From NCBI GenBank assembly GCA_030642005.1, contig DAOWOP010000131.1:1-7427 (forward strand): 7,427 bases of DNA. The letters run 5' to 3'. Of the stretch, positions 6,842 to 7,427 are shown in pieces. Below the pieces are notes generated by a model that ran no database searches, had not been told where the DNA came from, and saw only the letters and a list, made by a program, of their open reading frames with translations. The stretch is from Planctomycetales bacterium (GTDB lineage Bacteria; Planctomycetota; Phycisphaerae; SM23-33). Within the stretch, counting starts at the first letter, position 1. Each line of letters opens with the position of its first letter. The position numbers and the translations under genes were made by a program.

Positions 6842-6869
6842 TTGCTCTGCCGTGATAACAACATACAAT
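6842..6869 (+). promoter_or_regulatory. Candidate rpmB promoter
   Basis: A -10-like TACAAT at 6864-6869 (5 of 6 to consensus) follows TTGCTC at 6842-6847 (3 of 6) with a 16-bp spacer. Transcription from about 6876 would give a leader of about 28 nt with GGAG at 6894-6897, 7 nt before the rpmB ATG. The -10 is good and the -35 is weak. Confidence 0.45.
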
Positions 6870-6904
6870 ACCCGCTCCTTTAGATTTGACTTTGGAGTTA
6901 ACAG

Positions 6905-7177
6905 ATGCCGCGAGTATGTGCGATAACGGGTAGGAAAACGACCGCCGGCCGGCGCTACAGCCGACGCGGGAAGGCGAAATATCTCGGCGGCGTAGGCCGA
7001 AAGGTTACGTCGAAGACCAAACGTACCTTCAAGCCGAATATCCAGAAGGTGCGCGCCGTTATCGACGGAAAGGTCGTGCGTATTAACGTCTCGGCCAAGG
7101 CCATCCGAAACGGACTCATCATCAAACCCCCCAAACGCGATTATCAACCACCCGTCGAAGAAGAAGCGATTGAGTAA
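6905..7177 (+). CDS. rpmB: Large-subunit ribosomal protein bL28
   Basis: The 90-residue product starts MPRVCAITGRKTTAGRR and carries the family core RTFKPNIQKVRAVIDGKVVR and INVSAKAIRNGLI (about residues 40-72), ending with an acidic PPVEEEAIE tail. bL28 is a component of the 50S subunit near the E site. It is longer than the roughly 62-78 residues typical of many bacteria because of a basic insert (RRGKAKYLGGVGRKVTSKTKR, about 20-39) and the acidic tail, as I recall for planctomycete bL28. The N-terminus has only the single Cys in RVCAITG, so it is not the four-cysteine zinc form. GGAG at 6894-6897 is 7 nt before the ATG, and the promoter lies just upstream. The hairpin at 7198-7219 follows 20 bp after the stop codon and probably terminates it. 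Confidence 0.96.
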   Translation: MPRVCAITGRKTTAGRRYSRRGKAKYLGGVGRKVTSKTKRTFKPNIQKVRAVIDGKVVRINVSAKAIRNGLIIKPPKRDYQPPVEEEAIE

Positions 7178-7190
7178 AACCCGTCGCTTT

Positions 7191-7226
7191 GATAGAACCG
7201 ACAGATAGCAATCCGTCGGCTTTTCT
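7191..7226 (+). terminator. REP-like hairpin, copy 1; probable rpmB terminator
   Basis: ATAGAACCGACAGAT leads into a 9-bp stem (7198-7206 with 7211-7219; one A-C mismatch at 7203/7214) around loop AGCA, followed by CTTTTCTT. The T-rich run and the 20-bp distance from the rpmB stop fit a Rho-independent terminator. The same element recurs at 7251, marking it as a repeat. Confidence 0.7.
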
Positions 7227-7250
7227 TAAATGCGGATGGATTTCCACTAT

Positions 7251-7282
7251 TATAGAACCGACGGATTGCTATCCGTCGGTTT
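7251..7282. repeat. REP-like hairpin, copy 2; overlaps the RAYT stop codon
   Basis: ATAGAACCGACGGAT (7252-7266) starts a perfect 9-bp stem (7258-7266 with 7271-7279) around loop TGCT, then TTTGTTTC. It matches copy 1 at 25 of 29 positions in direct orientation, 60 bp away; its 22-base core matches the reverse complement of copy 1 at 21 of 22. The stop codon of the convergent transposase-like gene (7269-7271) lies at the top of this hairpin. Confidence 0.75.
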
Positions 7283-7427
7283 GTTTCGTGCTTCCCTTCA
7301 ACCAATACAATCCTTCTCTGAAAGACCATGTCCATGCACCGGTCTTACCGTGATCAAGGATGTAGTTGAACACGTTGAGTTGATGCTCGCGGCTGCGGAT
7401 CGGCAGGGGACGACATCGTTTCGCCCA
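7269..7427 (-). CDS. C-terminal fragment of a RAYT/IS200-like (Y1) transposase, partial at window edge
   Basis: A minus-strand frame runs from the right edge to TAG at 7269-7271, giving 52 residues. It includes WAKRCRPLPIRSREHQLN and VFNYILDHGKTGAWTWSF, then REGLYWLKGSTKQTDG. The pattern RPLPIR...HQ...YIL-H...GAWxW resembles, from memory, the C-terminus of REP-associated tyrosine transposases and related IS200/IS605 Y1 transposases in planctomycetes. The catalytic HUH motif and the Tyr would lie beyond the window. Two REP-like palindromes directly downstream, one containing the stop codon, support the assignment, because RAYT genes are typically flanked by the repeats that they mobilise. It is convergent with rpmB. 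Alternative: a hypothetical protein of similar composition. Confidence 0.6.
   Translation of the reverse strand, partial: WAKRCRPLPIRSREHQLNVFNYILDHGKTGAWTWSFREGLYWLKGSTKQTDG

Noticed and set aside
7144..7335. Minus-strand open frame with two similar RRIAIxRFY segments
   Set aside because: The repetition comes from translating the two hairpin repeats; it is not a coding gene.
1..7427. CRISPR array
   Set aside because: No regularly spaced direct repeats of 20 or more bases other than the two-copy hairpin pair, which is not a CRISPR.

Overview
The window looks like a piece of a moderately GC-rich bacterial chromosome, most likely from Planctomycetota (Phycisphaerae or a relative). That placement is an inference. 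It rests on the 90-residue form of ribosomal protein bL28, a large membrane protein combining a von Willebrand factor A (VWA) domain with a glutamine-amidotransferase-like domain, class I aldolases of the DapA/NanA superfamily, and a RAYT-type transposase tail beside REP-like palindromes. No 16S gene is present to confirm it.

Layout, left to right. Positions 1-1371 (minus) hold the first 457 residues of a single-chain restriction-modification enzyme: a PD-(D/E)XK nuclease fused to an N6-adenine methylase. It runs off the left edge. Positions 1372-1617 are non-coding today but carry a 35-codon remnant that reads as the C-terminus of the tRNA methyltransferase TrmO (TsaA/YaeB family). Positions 1618-4137 (minus) encode the 839-residue VWA/amidotransferase-like membrane protein, with a 9-bp perfect palindrome inside its reading frame. 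Positions 4236-6087 (minus) are a two-gene operon of DapA/NanA-type aldolases. The genes overlap by 8 bp and are driven by a clear sigma-70-like promoter at 6115-6144. Divergent from it, 6250-6630 (plus) encodes a stand-alone two-CBS-domain protein. A hairpin overlapping its stop codon separates it from a minus-strand tRNA-Leu(CAG) at 6671-6754. The gene for bL28 (rpmB) follows at 6905-7177 (plus) with its own promoter. Two closely related hairpins, exactly 60 bp apart, lie between rpmB and the convergent partial gene at 7269-7427 (minus), whose 52 visible residues look like the C-terminus of a REP-associated tyrosine transposase.

How the parts relate. The two aldolases share an operon and probably act on pyruvate-yielding 2-keto acids such as sialic acid or sugar acids. 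The CBS protein is divergently transcribed and may be an unrelated small sensor. tRNA-Leu and rpmB are housekeeping genes. The restriction enzyme, the TrmO remnant, the palindromes and the RAYT gene are the accessory or mobile part of the window. I found no CRISPR array and no clearly new multi-gene system. The most informative unusual features are the palindromic repeats beside the RAYT gene, the TrmO relic and the truncated-by-window restriction-modification gene.
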